A stretch of DNA of 64,000 bases from the NCBI RefSeq assembly GCF_016086655.4, contig NC_052138.2:17422001-17486000 (forward strand), in the 5' to 3' direction. Shown piece by piece: positions 31,840 to 44,323 of the stretch. This DNA is from Lepeophtheirus salmonis. Taxonomy: Eukaryota > Arthropoda > Copepoda > Siphonostomatoida > Caligidae. Below the pieces are notes generated by a model. The model had not been told where the DNA came from and did no database searches. It saw only the letters and a list, made by a program, of their open reading frames with translations. The translations under genes were made by a program, and so were the position numbers. Positions within the stretch are counted from its first letter, which is position 1. Every line of letters starts with the position of its first letter.

Positions 31840-31990
31840 ATAACTAATTCTAGTCCGAGTCCAATAAGGGCATATCCATGTAATCAGGGTTACTCTCCAT
31901 CATTTATGAGGCCACATACTTTATCTTTAGATGTTTTCTCCTCACGCATGAAGGAATAATGATAAAAATGATAAAAACTTTGGAAAATAA
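31840..31990 (+). repeat. SINE-like family A, 3' part
   Basis: Contains CCGAGTCCAATAAGGGCATA, GGTTACTCTCCATCATTTATGAG and ATGTTTTCTCCTCACGCATGAAGGAATAATGATAA, in the family order. Confidence 0.6.
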
Positions 31991-33194
31991 TTGTTCCAAC
32001 GACATAAAGTCTTGCACTTGTCTAAGATCATATTTATTATAACCATAACTATTACTCAACAAGTGAATAAATATGACTTTATTTGTTGAATAATTTGCAA
32101 TTTAAATTTTAAAAATATGATACATTTTTATGTCAAATTAATATCCAATTTTGAACTATATACAGAATATTAGTATATATATTGAACATATAAAAATAAA
32201 AGATAGATTTGTTAAAGAAAAAAGCCCGTTTTGTAATAGTTTTTTAGTCTTATAATTCATTTAACTTATTAACTTTGAATTTTATTGAACAAATCTTTCA
32301 TTTCAAGGCCTTAAGGTGAGTAACAACTTTATTTTACATGTACACGTAATACGTATAGATGCAATTTATTTCTAAGAACTTTGAAAATTATAATCTTCAA
32401 ACATCAACAGTATTCCCTATCAAATGAAAAGGTTTTGTGATTTAAAATATGTATTGTTTGTAACAAATGATATGATAATAAATTAAATTTTGAATGTACA
32501 AAAATGCCTAGCATGACATTACACACCCCACTAAACAAGACTTATTCTAAATCAGAGAAGGGTAATTGTTGAGATTAGAAAATTATAATAGGTAAAGTTC
32601 TTAGAAAATTATTGCGTTTTTACGCATGATAGTAAAGAGTCGTTCATTTTGAACGAATCGTTCATGAACCACACATCACTATTAGGTATGCATCAATTTT
32701 TAATTACGTACACAAATAATAATTTATGTAATGGGATAAAATATGTGTTTATAGCTAATTTTGGGAATCAAGGGGGAGGGAGAAATCATGGAAGATATGA
32801 AAATACAAATTTATAATTATATTATACAATAAAAAATATTTTATTTTCTGTTACAATTAATAAGTATGAAAATAAATAAAAAATACCGAAATATAATTAT
32901 TTACAGAATAATATAGGGGAGACTGGGAAATGTTGCAATACGGGACAGTTAGAAAAGTCCCTTCTTGGCAAATTTAAAAAGTTAAGTAATTAAACTTTAG
33001 TATATTTTTAATAGATTCATGATGAAAAAGTAGAAAAGACCGGGGTAGTTGCAATAAGTGCTGGTTTCAACATTGTTATAAAGCTACTTTCATAAAATTT
33101 ACATAACAGTTGTATCATGTAGTGCAAATTATTATGGAAAAAAATGTATAATTTGTGTGTACTTTTCTTTGGAATATTTGATAGAAACTAAGTT

Positions 33195-33425
33195 TGAATG
33201 GAGCTACGTAAATCAGTGGACAACGCACTCGGGAGAAATTATTTTATTCAAATCAATGTGCCTGGTTTCGATTCTAGAGACCTAGATAAATATTCATTAT
33301 ATTAGTGGACTCCAAAGACAACCTCTCGGTTTGATGGAATAATTGTAGCAATATAATGTTTACTTATTACTTAATTAATGCAACTCCATCTGACCAATTA
33401 AAGGAACAATGTTTATTGTTCTAAA
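33195..33425 (+). repeat. SINE-like family B, full-length copy
   Basis: The head GGAGCTACGTAAATCAGTGGACAACGC resembles a tRNA A box, and GGTTTCGATTCTAGA (33264-33278) is close to the B box consensus. The tail contains GATGGAATAATTGTAGCAATATAATG and CTCCATCTGACCAATTAAAGGAAC. Confidence 0.7.
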
Positions 33426-34477
33426 TATTTCAGCAATAGAGCAAACATGATTGATGCTAGGGCAAGGTCCTGAAGAGAATTGTGAAAATTAATTTATATG
33501 ATCGATAATTCTACACATCGACTTGTATAATAAATCTTAATCTCCTATTAATTTGCTATAAACATTGAAATTTAGTAGATTGAAAACAAATAGTTTAATT
33601 TGCTTAATTTATAACTTAAACACAACTTTTTTAACTGTTGTTGTTCTCTGGCTACGCTGTCGGTTAAAAAATTTGACGGGTTTTCATATGAAATGTACGA
33701 AAAAAACGAAAAAACTAGAATATTCTCTATTGATATTAAAACAGCCTCAGATATATGCATATTGGTATGTTGTGCCAATTTGTAGCCTGGTTGAGTCAAT
33801 TTTGTCTGCATACTCCTTTAATTATTTCTAACTTCAAATTGGTTAGGGATGCACTGCAAATATAATGTTTCATGCCGAGATTTAAATTGATACCAACAAG
33901 AGTCACGACATTTTACTTAATGATTTATTATTTTTTTAATATGATTTTCAAGTAACTGTCAACAATGAATTAATTAAATAAAGTTACAATTCTCTTTTGT
34001 GAAAGTAGTACATTCTCAAATAAGTAAAAATTCCGTAAAAATTTCGAGGTATCGTTCAAAAACTCCTAGATATATATTTATTTAAAGAGTTGATAATGAA
34101 TTCATTGGATTATCATAAGTCATATTCTGATGGATTATGATAGAACCACAAATAAGATTCCAGCAGGATGTATATATTAAAAATTTATATATATTTGTTT
34201 ATTTTAATACGGTCAAGGAACTAAAGATTTATCTCAGTTCATTGAAAAGGTGGCTTAAATATATCATTCTAACAGGGAGGCTCGAGGTGGGTAAAAATAC
34301 TTTAGGAATGGAAGGCTATCTGTTTTTTGCAATAAAGAACTCGACGGACCTCGTCCTCTTTCTTGAATTATATAGAGTATATAATAACAAAATCCGGAGC
34401 TTTTGAACTATATACTTTAAACGAAAAAAATAAAAATAAGGGTGTTATTTTGTCAATCTATTTAAATGTTTGTTAAA

Positions 34478-34592
34478 TGTTATTTTGCTTGGTCAAATAG
34501 AGTTGTGTCACTTAATATGAGCAAATATAATATTACAATTACTCTATCTGATCTAGAAATTATCTTTCTATGAGTCACACTGAATTAAATCT
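34478..34592 (-). repeat. SINE-like family B tail, minus strand
   Basis: The reverse complement reads GATAGAGTAATTGTAATATTATATTTGCTC and AAGTGACACAACTCTATTTGACC, matching the family B tail. Confidence 0.55.
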
Positions 34593-35467
34593 AAACACAT
34601 TAAGGTATAAGAATATATAATTTTTCATCAGTGTGTTGTTCACTGTGCCGAGTCACTCAATTATCTACCTTTTATTTTATGGATTTTCAACTTAGTTTTG
34701 GAATTTAATATGATTTAATATCATCATAATTCATATGACAAACTTCGAGCAGAGAATATTAATTGCAAAAGGGTCCTAAAATGTGTGGTTATTTTAAAGT
34801 CCAGTGTGAAAATATACATAAATAAAAACACATAAAAAACCAGGGATTTATAGTGTTTTTCAAAATATTACCAAGGAGTGTCATTGCATGGAATGTCATA
34901 TTGTTAATATTATGAAAAGGGTCATTAATTAACTATTTGTTTATTATGGAAAAAATTAGGCAGATGATATAGTTAAACACGTGCATAAAAACTTGTTATT
35001 TAGCAAGTTCCCTATACTGATAAGATATGACACTTGTATGAATAATTTATCTTAAGCGAGGTTAATAATTATTATCAATTAGAGGAAAACTTTTAAAAAA
35101 CGCTTGTACACATCCCAAGGATTCTTCGTTGTTATAAAAAAATCATGAAATATGAAAAAAAAAATCTCCTCTCCAAACTTTTACATGTCGCAATACATTT
35201 GTAGCAATAGAAGGTTTTTACCTTTTTCATTATACTGTCAAAACTTTTGAAGGAAGAACTTACGAGTGAAATTTTTGTAGTTTGGATAGTGTTTTATTTT
35301 ATTTTCCAAAGCTGTCTTAATACGTTAATTATGATGATTTATATATAAAATAAGCACGAAATATGTGTGCTTATATATGACAGAGAGTAACGCTGGCAAT
35401 TTGTCAAGCGTTAGTCTTTGCAAGGGTCAGATACGAATTGAGTATTGAGATCAGAGTATTTCCTGTC
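34593..35467. other. AT-rich intergenic, nothing recognised
   Basis: No motifs found. The forward frame just upstream (34137-34406, 89 codons) also shows no domain. Confidence 0.4.
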
Positions 35468-35760
35468 TACAGGGTGTACCAAAATTAGAGCTATCTAGAA
35501 AAACATTAAAAGCAAGTGTATTTTTGAAATAATGACATTTAAACTTAGTACATATAACTTTAATCAAATTTTCTGTAACATATCAAAATTGCATTCAAAA
35601 TGGTCACCCTCATAGTTGCCGTCAGAAGCTACGAAAGTCCTTGACGGCGGCACGGACAGTTTCATGACCAATTTGGTCGCATGTCTTTTCCAGCAAAGTT
35701 TTCAAGTTCTAAAAATCCTCGCATGGCTTTGCATCATGGACCATAAAGAGTAACCCATAG
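35468..35760 (-). pseudogene. Tc1-like element end with transposase C-terminus
   Basis: A TA-flanked tip CAGGGTGTACCAAAATTAG at 35470 resembles Tc1/mariner TIRs. Inside, the minus strand reads KRHATKLVMKLSVPPSRTF and similar C-terminal sequence with frame breaks. The other TIR was not found. Confidence 0.6.
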
Positions 35761-35794
35761 GATAAAAAATTGTTTATTTTTGAGGCTATTCTTT

Positions 35795-35935
35795 GTGCTA
35801 ATTTTCTTCCTCTAACGATTGCTGATCTATTAAAAGGTCAGGAAGGCTAAGCTACTCTCTTCCCAAATTTTCTTCTAATTGTTAGGGTGATACCATCATT
35901 TTTCTGTGTCTTTTATTTTTATATGACGGCGCCAT
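35795..35935 (-). repeat. SINE-like family A, minus-strand internal piece
   Basis: GGCTAAGCTACTCTCTTCCC and GTTAGGGTGATACCATCATTTTT match, inverted, the copy at 11090-11180. Confidence 0.5.
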
Positions 35936-36184
35936 GGGATTTTCCCTTTGAATTTACTAAATGATCACATTCCCCCAGTTTTCTGTCAAAATTACATTAA
36001 TGAAATAATGTTTTCATTACTTAAAAAGAATAAGTAGTTCATTATGAATAAATACGGTGAAGATGAACCAGATATCAGGGAATCTCGAATAGATAGACAC
36101 AAATATACTTGCAATTAACCAAATTTACTTACAACCTGCATTTCCTTGGTTGATATATAGCTGGACTTGTTTTTGTTTCTTGGA

Positions 36185-36290
36185 GCTAATTTTATGAAAT
36201 GTCATGACAGCTAATCTGCTCTTCTCCCAAAAATTCTTCAAATTGTCATGGTTACCATATCATCTTTTATTTTTTTTTACATACAAGGAG
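36185..36290 (-). repeat. SINE-like family A, second minus-strand piece
   Basis: AAATGTCATGACAGCTAATCTGCTCTTCTCCC and TTGTCATGGTTACCATATCATC repeat the same blocks as 35795-35935. Confidence 0.5.
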
Positions 36291-36299
36291 TAATTGGAA

Positions 36300-39200
36300 T
36301 TTACAAATCTAGATAGAGGTTTCATTCGGTCAAAAAATGAGTCATTAATCTAGTCAAAAGAGTCAATCCCACATAGTAATCCATTTTTTTGTGTAAAATT
36401 ATATATAATTAAGTATATTTAAGTCAAAAAATATATATTCATGAGATAGATAAATAAGATGAGGCAATACAAAAATAATTTAAAAACATCAATGTTTAAG
36501 TAGGTATTGGAAATTTTAAAGCTATATTAACCCTACTTCAAAAAGTCAATAGAGTTTGTATGATGCATACTGAAGAGATTATGTATTTTTTGGGGGCATT
36601 TGTCTAACTTTTTTTTCTCTGGAAAGCATATTGGTCCGAAATATGCTTGAAAAATCGTCATCTATTTTCCTGATTTTTTTTTTTTTTAATATTTTGATAT
36701 TTTGTGGAAGTTCTTATTTGTGGGGAAATAAAGTATTAAGTAAAACCATCAGATATTGCCAGTGAAATATACAAAAATTATGCAATTCTGAATGAACTTT
36801 AACTGAAAGTCAAGAAATTATAATGAACAAGCTCATTAAGATGGTCCAATAATATGTAAGACTACTAAAACTATTAGAAATATAGATAAAGGAAACACTA
36901 AATCATAGATTACTTAACATATGGATCGACACTAGCCATGCAATCTCCTTGATAAAGCCTTGAAAATAAATAATAAATAATTTTTCCATTAAATAACAAT
37001 TGTAGAAAAGTATAATATATTTCTGTTAAAAAGTGATAAATCATGAAAAAGTAAACTCGGACCATTGAAAATCCTTATTGAATCATTTTTGATTTATGTA
37101 ACTAATCACTAAATTTATCGAAAATTATACTTTTCCTTGGTGAGACTTGAAAGAGTGCTCCAAAAGCAATTAATGATTTATCAATTATGATTAAATTATG
37201 TCAAAAAAAGAGCTAATATTTTATACAGTATTTCCTTCCATCCCTTTCAGATCTAACTTTTAATCACGGATGGCCTTTATGTTTGAGTATAGAGGAAGGA
37301 ACTCTTATAAAACAACATTGAATGAAGACTTTTTTGAGGGAATATCCATAAGATAGTTTATCTTGTGGAGAAAAACATTTCTTGATTAACATGTTTTCAT
37401 CTATATATGCCTTCAAATTAAGTAATTCATGTCTCGCCTATTGTAAAATTGATTTAATTTCCCATTTCTAATTGATTGAATGTGTGTAAAAATGTTTTTC
37501 AGACTTGATTTCTATGCTGAGTATGTATGTGGTTAATCATTGAATAATTTATTATCAAGGATGCCTAATCTTCCACTGTATATATACCTAGATAGAGGAT
37601 ATCTACTTGAATATGTACTTTTAATTCCAGGAATTTTAAACTTATATTATGGATTAAGAACCTAAGTGTGGATTATTCAACATTTTAAGCATGAATTAGT
37701 TTATCTTTTCCCTATTTTAATGCAACAAATTGTTGTTATCACCATTAGTACAATTGAAGATATGGCACATACTGAAGTTGGATGGAGATTATTTTCATTT
37801 CAAATTGGTTTTGATAATTCATTGTGACAGTAAGTTCAACTTTTACTTCCTGATATTTTTTATTAGATATGATTCTAATCTAATCTTCTTTAACTGGAAT
37901 AACTTATCATTACATTGATCTATGATCACTCAATTTAGACTAATTCACCTATAAAATAACATACAGAAATAAACTTATAATTTTTTCCCCCCAATTGTGT
38001 AATTATTATTTTTATTTGAAAATCCTATCTTTTACTCAACAGCAGTGTTGAGTAATCCAAGGTAATATTTTATTATAAATAATAAAACCTTATGATAAAT
38101 TAATTATTTTGAAGTAAGATGTGGAGTTTTTATTTTTCTACATTGAACAGACTTTCGGTTATTTTTTTTTTTTTGTGCTTCTTTTTTCTACTACAAAGTT
38201 TTTTATCATAATATTGAAAAATTTAACAGATATTATTGGCAAAAAAAAAGAAAAAAATTGCCCTAATTTACAGGATATTGAAAATATTTGCCAAAATGTA
38301 AATCACTTCTAATTGAGTCCAGATATTTACAAAAAAGGCATTGAGGACATGAACAACTTAATAAAAATTTGAATACATGATATTTTCCCACAAATATCAT
38401 ACTTTAAAGTTAAATACAAGTTTCATCTACTCCGATTTTTGTTTAGCTCCGAAAAATTTAATAATTGTAAATAATCCCTTATCATTTATTACTAGAATAA
38501 ATATATATTATTCTTCACCGGGTATCTAATAAATTGGTAAAGCTATTTTCCATTTATTAAGAATTTCCATGTTCGATGTTGGAAATTTATGTATAGAAGT
38601 TTTATTTAATTAAATTGGAGTTTTTGACCAGATGCTTTACCAGTGTGGCAACCAGGAGCCACGTAAGTTGAATGCATATTGCACGTCTACGAAGAATAAT
38701 TACTTATCTTTTTTGTGATCTTTGATCTTTTATATGAGTTTACATTGTTACGATTTTTCTTTTCATTGCCAAAAAACTACTAAGAAAAAATGGGCAATAA
38801 TTGAATGTGCTCTTTTTTATAAATTAACACCCTAACCTAATGTAACGATTGTGGAAAAGTTGTATAGTTCGTTCATTCACTAATTTGCTGAGCAAAACTC
38901 CCTCTCCCCGAAAAATGTAGATTATTTGTAATTTTAATTATGAAAGGCCCTGAAAACACAGAGTCAAACTATATATATGTATCATTATTTTTAGTTGGAT
39001 GAGCTGTGAGAAATATTTCGACCCAAAAACCCCATTAAAGTCATTTTTCAAATCTACTTTTGCCTCTATGTGTTCTTTAAAATAAAATATATCAATTTCT
39101 AACTACTTTATTGTAACAATTCATTTTTGTACTTTAAATTCAACAAGCAGAACCTCCAAGTGTTTTAGATTAGTTGAAATTAGTAATCCAGACTCCATTT

Positions 39201-40415
39201 AATAAAATAAATTCTAGCTTGTTTTTGTTTTGACAAAAAAAATAATCAAAAATAGATTCTACAACTCTCCTGAACTCCGTTTTAAGATATAAACCCTACA
39301 CTCCAAATCAGTGCAATTATACACAGAACAAAATTAATTGATAAATTTGTAAAATACTATTTTGAATCGTATTTTTACAATGATAAAATTGGACTTATAC
39401 ATTTTTTGGACATAAATATTCATCAAATACTTAATCATTCAATAGGTATATTCATAGTACAATTATGGATAAAGGTAATTGTTTGTAAGAGCTGAGTCGT
39501 ACAAAAAAAAAACATACAAAATAGTTCTTTAAGCTTCATTTATCATTTTTTGTTTCTTTTTTGGTAAAAAGGATTTATTAATTATCTTGGTTTTTTTATG
39601 CCGTCATGAGAAGAATTTATTCAACAAAAACAACAATACAAATCCTCTTTGTTTAACTTTAGCTAAAACTTCAATTATAAATAATCGTAACATATTTACT
39701 TTTTGTGTAACTTTTTAAGGTCGTCGTCACAAAAAAAAACATACAAAAGACTTGAAGATTTTTCATAGATCTTGGAAGATCATTTCAGTAAACGTTATTG
39801 ATTCTCAATGCATTTAGGCACACAAAGGACAATACGTTTATACAAAATAAAAAATCACGAAATGATGCATATTTAGGGGAGGGGGAAATATATGTGCATG
39901 AGTTAAGCACGATATCAAAAAAAAAAATGGAAAAAAATTGCATAAAATGTAATTAATATATAATGTTTCCTTCATTTTCTATACAAGGCTTATATGATAA
40001 ATAATGGACAGTAGAAAAGAAAACAATCATTCCTAGCCAAATTAGTATAGAGTTATAAGTATAAGAGAAACATCTACAGCTGACACCAAAATACAGTGTA
40101 AATCTATGTGTTGCTATGATGCAACATAGTTAAATGTATTTAATATATAAAAAAAACACATTTTGTTTCATAAATTCATGTTCAATATTCTTGTATGTGG
40201 ATAACACGTTGCAAATTAGAATAAAGGTAATTGTGTGTAAAACCAATTTTTGTCCTAAAACATTGTATCTCGCAGCCTTTTATTGGAAAACAAACAGTAA
40301 AAAGGCCAAAAAATAATCTGGTACTTGGACAATTTTTCTGAACTATGGAATTATAACTCAATAATAATTCTTGAGAATTGTTCACTGCTTAACAAGTGCT
40401 AATTGGAATTCAATC
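36300..40415. other. Long AT-rich stretch, no gene
   Basis: About 4 kb of AT-rich DNA. Open frames at 37730, 38121 and 40134 are Phe/Ile/Asn-rich with no motifs. No TIR pair was seen. Confidence 0.45.
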
Positions 40416-40484
40416 AATTAACGTTCACAACACTGATAAGGGGGAAATAAGGAGAAATATCGACAGCTGACAATTTTGAATTTT

Positions 40485-40811
40485 GAAACTTTCTGCACGG
40501 AGAAAAACTCCCACTGAAATTGCCAAGGTTCTGAACTGCAGCCGCACCACTGTTTACAGCGTGGTAGCCAAAGGTACTCTTGAGGCGAACACAAGATCTA
40601 AGTCAAGGCCTCGGAGGTCTACCTTGCGAGGCATTTTTCCTTGTCTATAGGCTCTCTTGCAGACCTTAACTAGCCGGTCCATGGTCTGTCTGCTGACGTT
40701 GAACTCCCAGGAGAGGCCGCTGACGGTGACCTTGCCTCTCTTGTCCTCGACAGACTTTTTCACGGCAGCAACCATTTTGTCCGACCTTCGTGGCCTTGAC
40801 TTAGATCTTGT
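40485..40811. mobile_element. maT-like transposase N-terminus, internally inverted
   Basis: Plus strand 40490-40619 reads RKTPTEIAKVLNCSRTTVYS then VVAKGTLEANTRSKSRPRR, the first helix-turn-helix of a maT-like transposase. The next part of the same protein (MVAAVKKSVEDKRGKVTVSG, EFNVSRQTMDRLVK) is on the minus strand (40775-40554). Inverted repeats of 29 bp (40591-40619 and 40783-40811, about 27 matching) flank the inverted segment and encode the SKSRPRR motif twice. A palindromic AT satellite follows directly. Confidence 0.8.
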
Positions 40812-40814
40812 GGA

Positions 40815-41090
40815 AAAATTTAATATTTGATTTTTTTTTCAAAATTTTACATTTGTAAGTTAATTTTAGAAATTTTTTGAGAATAGCTGTAAATTTCATT
40901 TGTATTTCCTCCAAAATTTTAATATTTAATTTTCATTTGAAATGTAATTTTAGAATTTTTTTTCCAACAAATTAAACTTTTGTGAAGAACCCTGGTTTTG
41001 GAATTTTATCCAAAAAATTAAATTTTTTGTGAATAGCTGTGAATTTTGGAATATTTTTTACAAAAAAATTAAATATTTGAAATTTGTAAT
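40815..41090. repeat. Palindromic AT satellite, locus 2 (inverted orientation)
   Basis: Units such as AAAAAATTAAATTTTTTGTGAATAGCTGTGAATTTTGGAAT repeat irregularly. This is the reverse of the unit at 12485-12745. It abuts the rearranged maT-like fragment. Confidence 0.6.
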
Positions 41091-41099
41091 TATATACAT

Positions 41100-42540
41100 T
41101 TATGTATATATGACCTCCGGCAAAATTAAAATGAGCTTTAAAATATATGTAGATTCCTTATTTATTTTGATTTTGCTCGGGATGCAGTATATTAATATGT
41201 GCTATAATGTGAATATATGACCAAAGGATATTAAATGCACAAAATTTATGTTTAGCAAAAACGAGTGAGTCTATCATAATGGACTAATGTAATGAAGAAT
41301 AGTTCATATTTTTATTATGATTTTTAAAAATTTATAATTGAGTTTATTAATATTTTGTGTATCTTTGTAATGGAGAACAAGTGTTGAGGACTTAATATCT
41401 TGAAAATGTATTTATTTAATAAGAAAAGAGTTGAAACGTTTAAAAGGAAAAAAAAATGGAAGAAAACAATAATTAGTGGTAGAGCTTGTTCTCTACATTT
41501 TTGTTAAATATATTATGCGTGTAGAGTACTACTACTATGATTGTTCAATGCACATTAGGGTGTTTTGTCAAGACAGGCCATCAAAGAAATTTGTTCCTCA
41601 TAAACCATAATAGTATTCCTCCTCAAAATTTACACTTCTGTAAACAAAAGTTTAGAGTCTTGAGAAATGATAATTTTCTAGATCAATATCTCTATTGATT
41701 AATACTTGATTTTTTAAATAGCGGGAGTATCCGGCGTCGCTTGGAGTTATTAAAAGAAAAATGGCAGTAAACATGTACATACGCGGGTCTCCGCATTATT
41801 ATGTATGGAATAGAAGCTAGCTCAGAAATTTGATCACTTTTTTTATAAATGTTTTATTCTGAAGGGCAACTATATTTGGTGTTCAAAGATTTGAGTTGTA
41901 ATGCCACTGGCGTTCCCCTCGTAATTGTTCATTTTTGTCTTTTATAAAAAATGTCATAATATTTTTCCTTCATCTATTATAAAATTTCATATAATAATGA
42001 TACTTGGATATCTTGATATTTACAAAAAGTTTAAAAAGAGATAACACTTCTTAACTAAAATCACTGTTGTTCCGTCATAATACAAATGTATCATTATTGT
42101 TACTCAAAAGAGTTTCATTTCAAACATATTTATTTATGTAGTGACTAGAGGTTTTCTTTACAGGTTTACTGGTTTAAGATTATAGTTTTATTTATTCGTA
42201 AAATCATTTAATAACTTTTGTTTTATTAATGACCAAAATATAATTTTTTTTTAAATTATAGAACAGACACCTTATTTAACGTTGATATTATTTATTTTCA
42301 CTCATCAGTAGTCACAAATCTGGAGGAACTTTTATAGACATTAATGGTTGGGCACAACAATTTTAATAATGTTGTGATAATTATACTCTTTTTTTTTGTT
42401 GAATAATATACGTAGTGGGAGCTCAACACTTGCAGATGCGTTACTAAATCACAAACAACGGGATTTTTATGTAATCAAGATAAATAAACTCAACCCCCAA
42501 TTTTAATAAGTTTAAACAATATATTTGGATAATTATATTT
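41100..42540. other. AT-rich intergenic, nothing recognised
   Basis: No coding, RNA or TIR signature was found. Confidence 0.45.
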
Positions 42541-42554
42541 TTTATTCGATATGT

Positions 42555-43090
42555 TCTCTTTCACAAGCAATAACAGCCTTGACACAAACGCAAACAGATT
42601 TACAGCTCTTGACGATGAAGGCCGTGTTTATGACGTACCAAGAGTTTATAATGGCAGCTAAGAGCGAATCCAAATTTTGATGAGATGTACGGCAAACATG
42701 CTCCTCCATGACACACCAAACTGCAAATTTCGAAAGGGTTTGAGGTCAGGGCTAGTGGTTGGACAGAAATCAGCCATATTTTTGCTGAAGAAGTTTTGGC
42801 TTTTCTTGGCTGTAAAGGTCTGTATTTGACTTTTTGATGTTGTAGGTAGTGCAAATGGAGATGGCAACGGTTTCCGCAGCCTTTTCGGTACTAACACAGG
42901 CCCCGAGGAGATTGCATGCCCCTTTCCTTTTTTGTTTCTTCTCTGACATCTTTACAAATAAAAACATATAATAAGAACTTCTTGTTTTATTTTAACTGTC
43001 GTTTGGTTGTGTAATGAAGACCTGTAATTAAAAATTACGTGGATCCAATGGTAATCAAATGCTACTACAAGTTTTTGCCCCCCTCTAGAC
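42555..43090 (-). pseudogene. Tc1-like transposase C-terminus, copy 2
   Basis: The minus strand, with frame changes, reads TAKKSQNFFSKNMADFCPTT then SPDLKPF (catalytic region before the last acidic residue), then SHQNLDSLLAAI-like sequence and VKAVIACE. It matches copy 1 at 31345-31800. Three overlapping minus frames of 60-84 codons are pieces of this broken gene. Confidence 0.75.
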
Positions 43091-43608
43091 ATAGTATGTT
43101 TATAATTCATTTGAGGAGGGGCAGGCAGAGACATCGTTTTGGAGGGACATATCCCGCTTAGTATTTACGGCACGGAATATATGTTAATTAATGATAATTT
43201 GGAATATAAAACAATATGTATTCATTGGCACTATGGATAAATCAGTCCCAAAATGGTGACGTCAAGTTTCATCCCAAATCTTAGGAACACGTCCGAATTG
43301 AACAAAAAGTCATCCCATAGAACACTCTTTGCTTAATGACATCATCATCCATATCCAATGGTATCCTCCTTTTAAAAAAAATTATTTTGGTACAGTTTGA
43401 CTTTGAACCAGCATTATATTATTTAAATGATATCGTATTACTAAATTCGGTTAATAATAATTAGCAGTTAACTGATTATAATATCCATTAAATTCAATTA
43501 AATAATAAAAACGAGTTTTTTTATACTTCAACTAAACGATTTATGACAATAGAGATTTACATATGTATTGAACATGAATTTACTTCCTATGTTATATGTA
43601 TATATACT

Positions 43609-44323
43609 TACAGGGTGTGCAAGCTATATAATACAGCAAAGTGGATTTTTTGAAACACAATTTTCTCTCCAACCAGTTATCAGATTAAAAAATATAACTG
43701 GATTCTGCAAGCTTAATGGATTTTAATTAATTTCATTTAATAAACAACGCACAATCAGTCTCAATGGATAGTCTCTATACGATGCCTTAAGTGCGAGCAG
43801 GCCATTGCCACTTGATCTCTTGGTAAATCCTGGAATTCCTCCTTGATCTATCTGAAAAGTTCTCCTAATCTGCTGTAGGAGTTTCGGTTGTTTTTTCGTT
43901 CGACTGCACCCCACACACAAAAAGAAAATCCATAAAATTAAGATCTGGCGAGTTTAGAGGCCAAAAGTCATGCGAGGTGAAGTTGACAAAGTTGTCTTAG
44001 AGCCATTTGAGACTCAGCCCACATTGTTTTTGCCTCAAAATCCCCTTTAAAGGCCTCAAATTCCCTCTATATCTTGCGAACGAACGTCTCACTGAGTCTC
44101 AGAGTTCGACCAATTGTTATGTTGTCGATCCCGGTGGGGATTTCAAGGAGGGCTCCGTACCTTTTCCAAATAATTGGGATAACAAATTCATCAATTGATT
44201 TCATTTTATTGGAACTAGTACAAATTTAAAGAAGCTATCCATGAAAAAATAACTGTCTAATCGCCACTATTAGCCCAAAATTATGCGCCAAAGTGGCGGC
44301 ATAGATAGCTTGTGCACCCTGTT
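43609..44323 (-). mobile_element. Tc1-like element with both TIRs, internally deleted
   Basis: CAGGGTGTGCAAGCTAT at 43611 and the inverse of the right end (CAGGGTGCACAAGCTATC) at 44321 form TIRs. A TA precedes the left tip; the right flank is TT. The minus strand encodes the C-terminal transposase part (WGAVE, RIKEEFQDLPRDQVAMACS, RHRIETI) with breaks. The 711 bp length shows loss of the N-terminal half. Confidence 0.8.

Larger units (their letters stand above)
31224..32681. mobile_element. TIR-bounded hAT-like element with nested repeats
   Basis: Left tip TAGTGATGAGAAACTC and right tip (reverse complement) TAGTGATGTGTGGTTCATG share the first eight bases. Motifs such as GAGTCGTTC and GAACGAATCGTTC lie near the ends. 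The 1.46 kb interior contains a Tc1-like fragment (31345-31800) and a SINE piece. The flanking octamers ATGATTAT and TTAGGTAT do not match well, so the hAT assignment rests on the tips alone. Confidence 0.5.

Noticed and set aside
40554..40775. 73-codon minus frame as a stand-alone gene
   Set aside because: It is the second DNA-binding segment of a broken maT-like transposase, inverted relative to its first segment.
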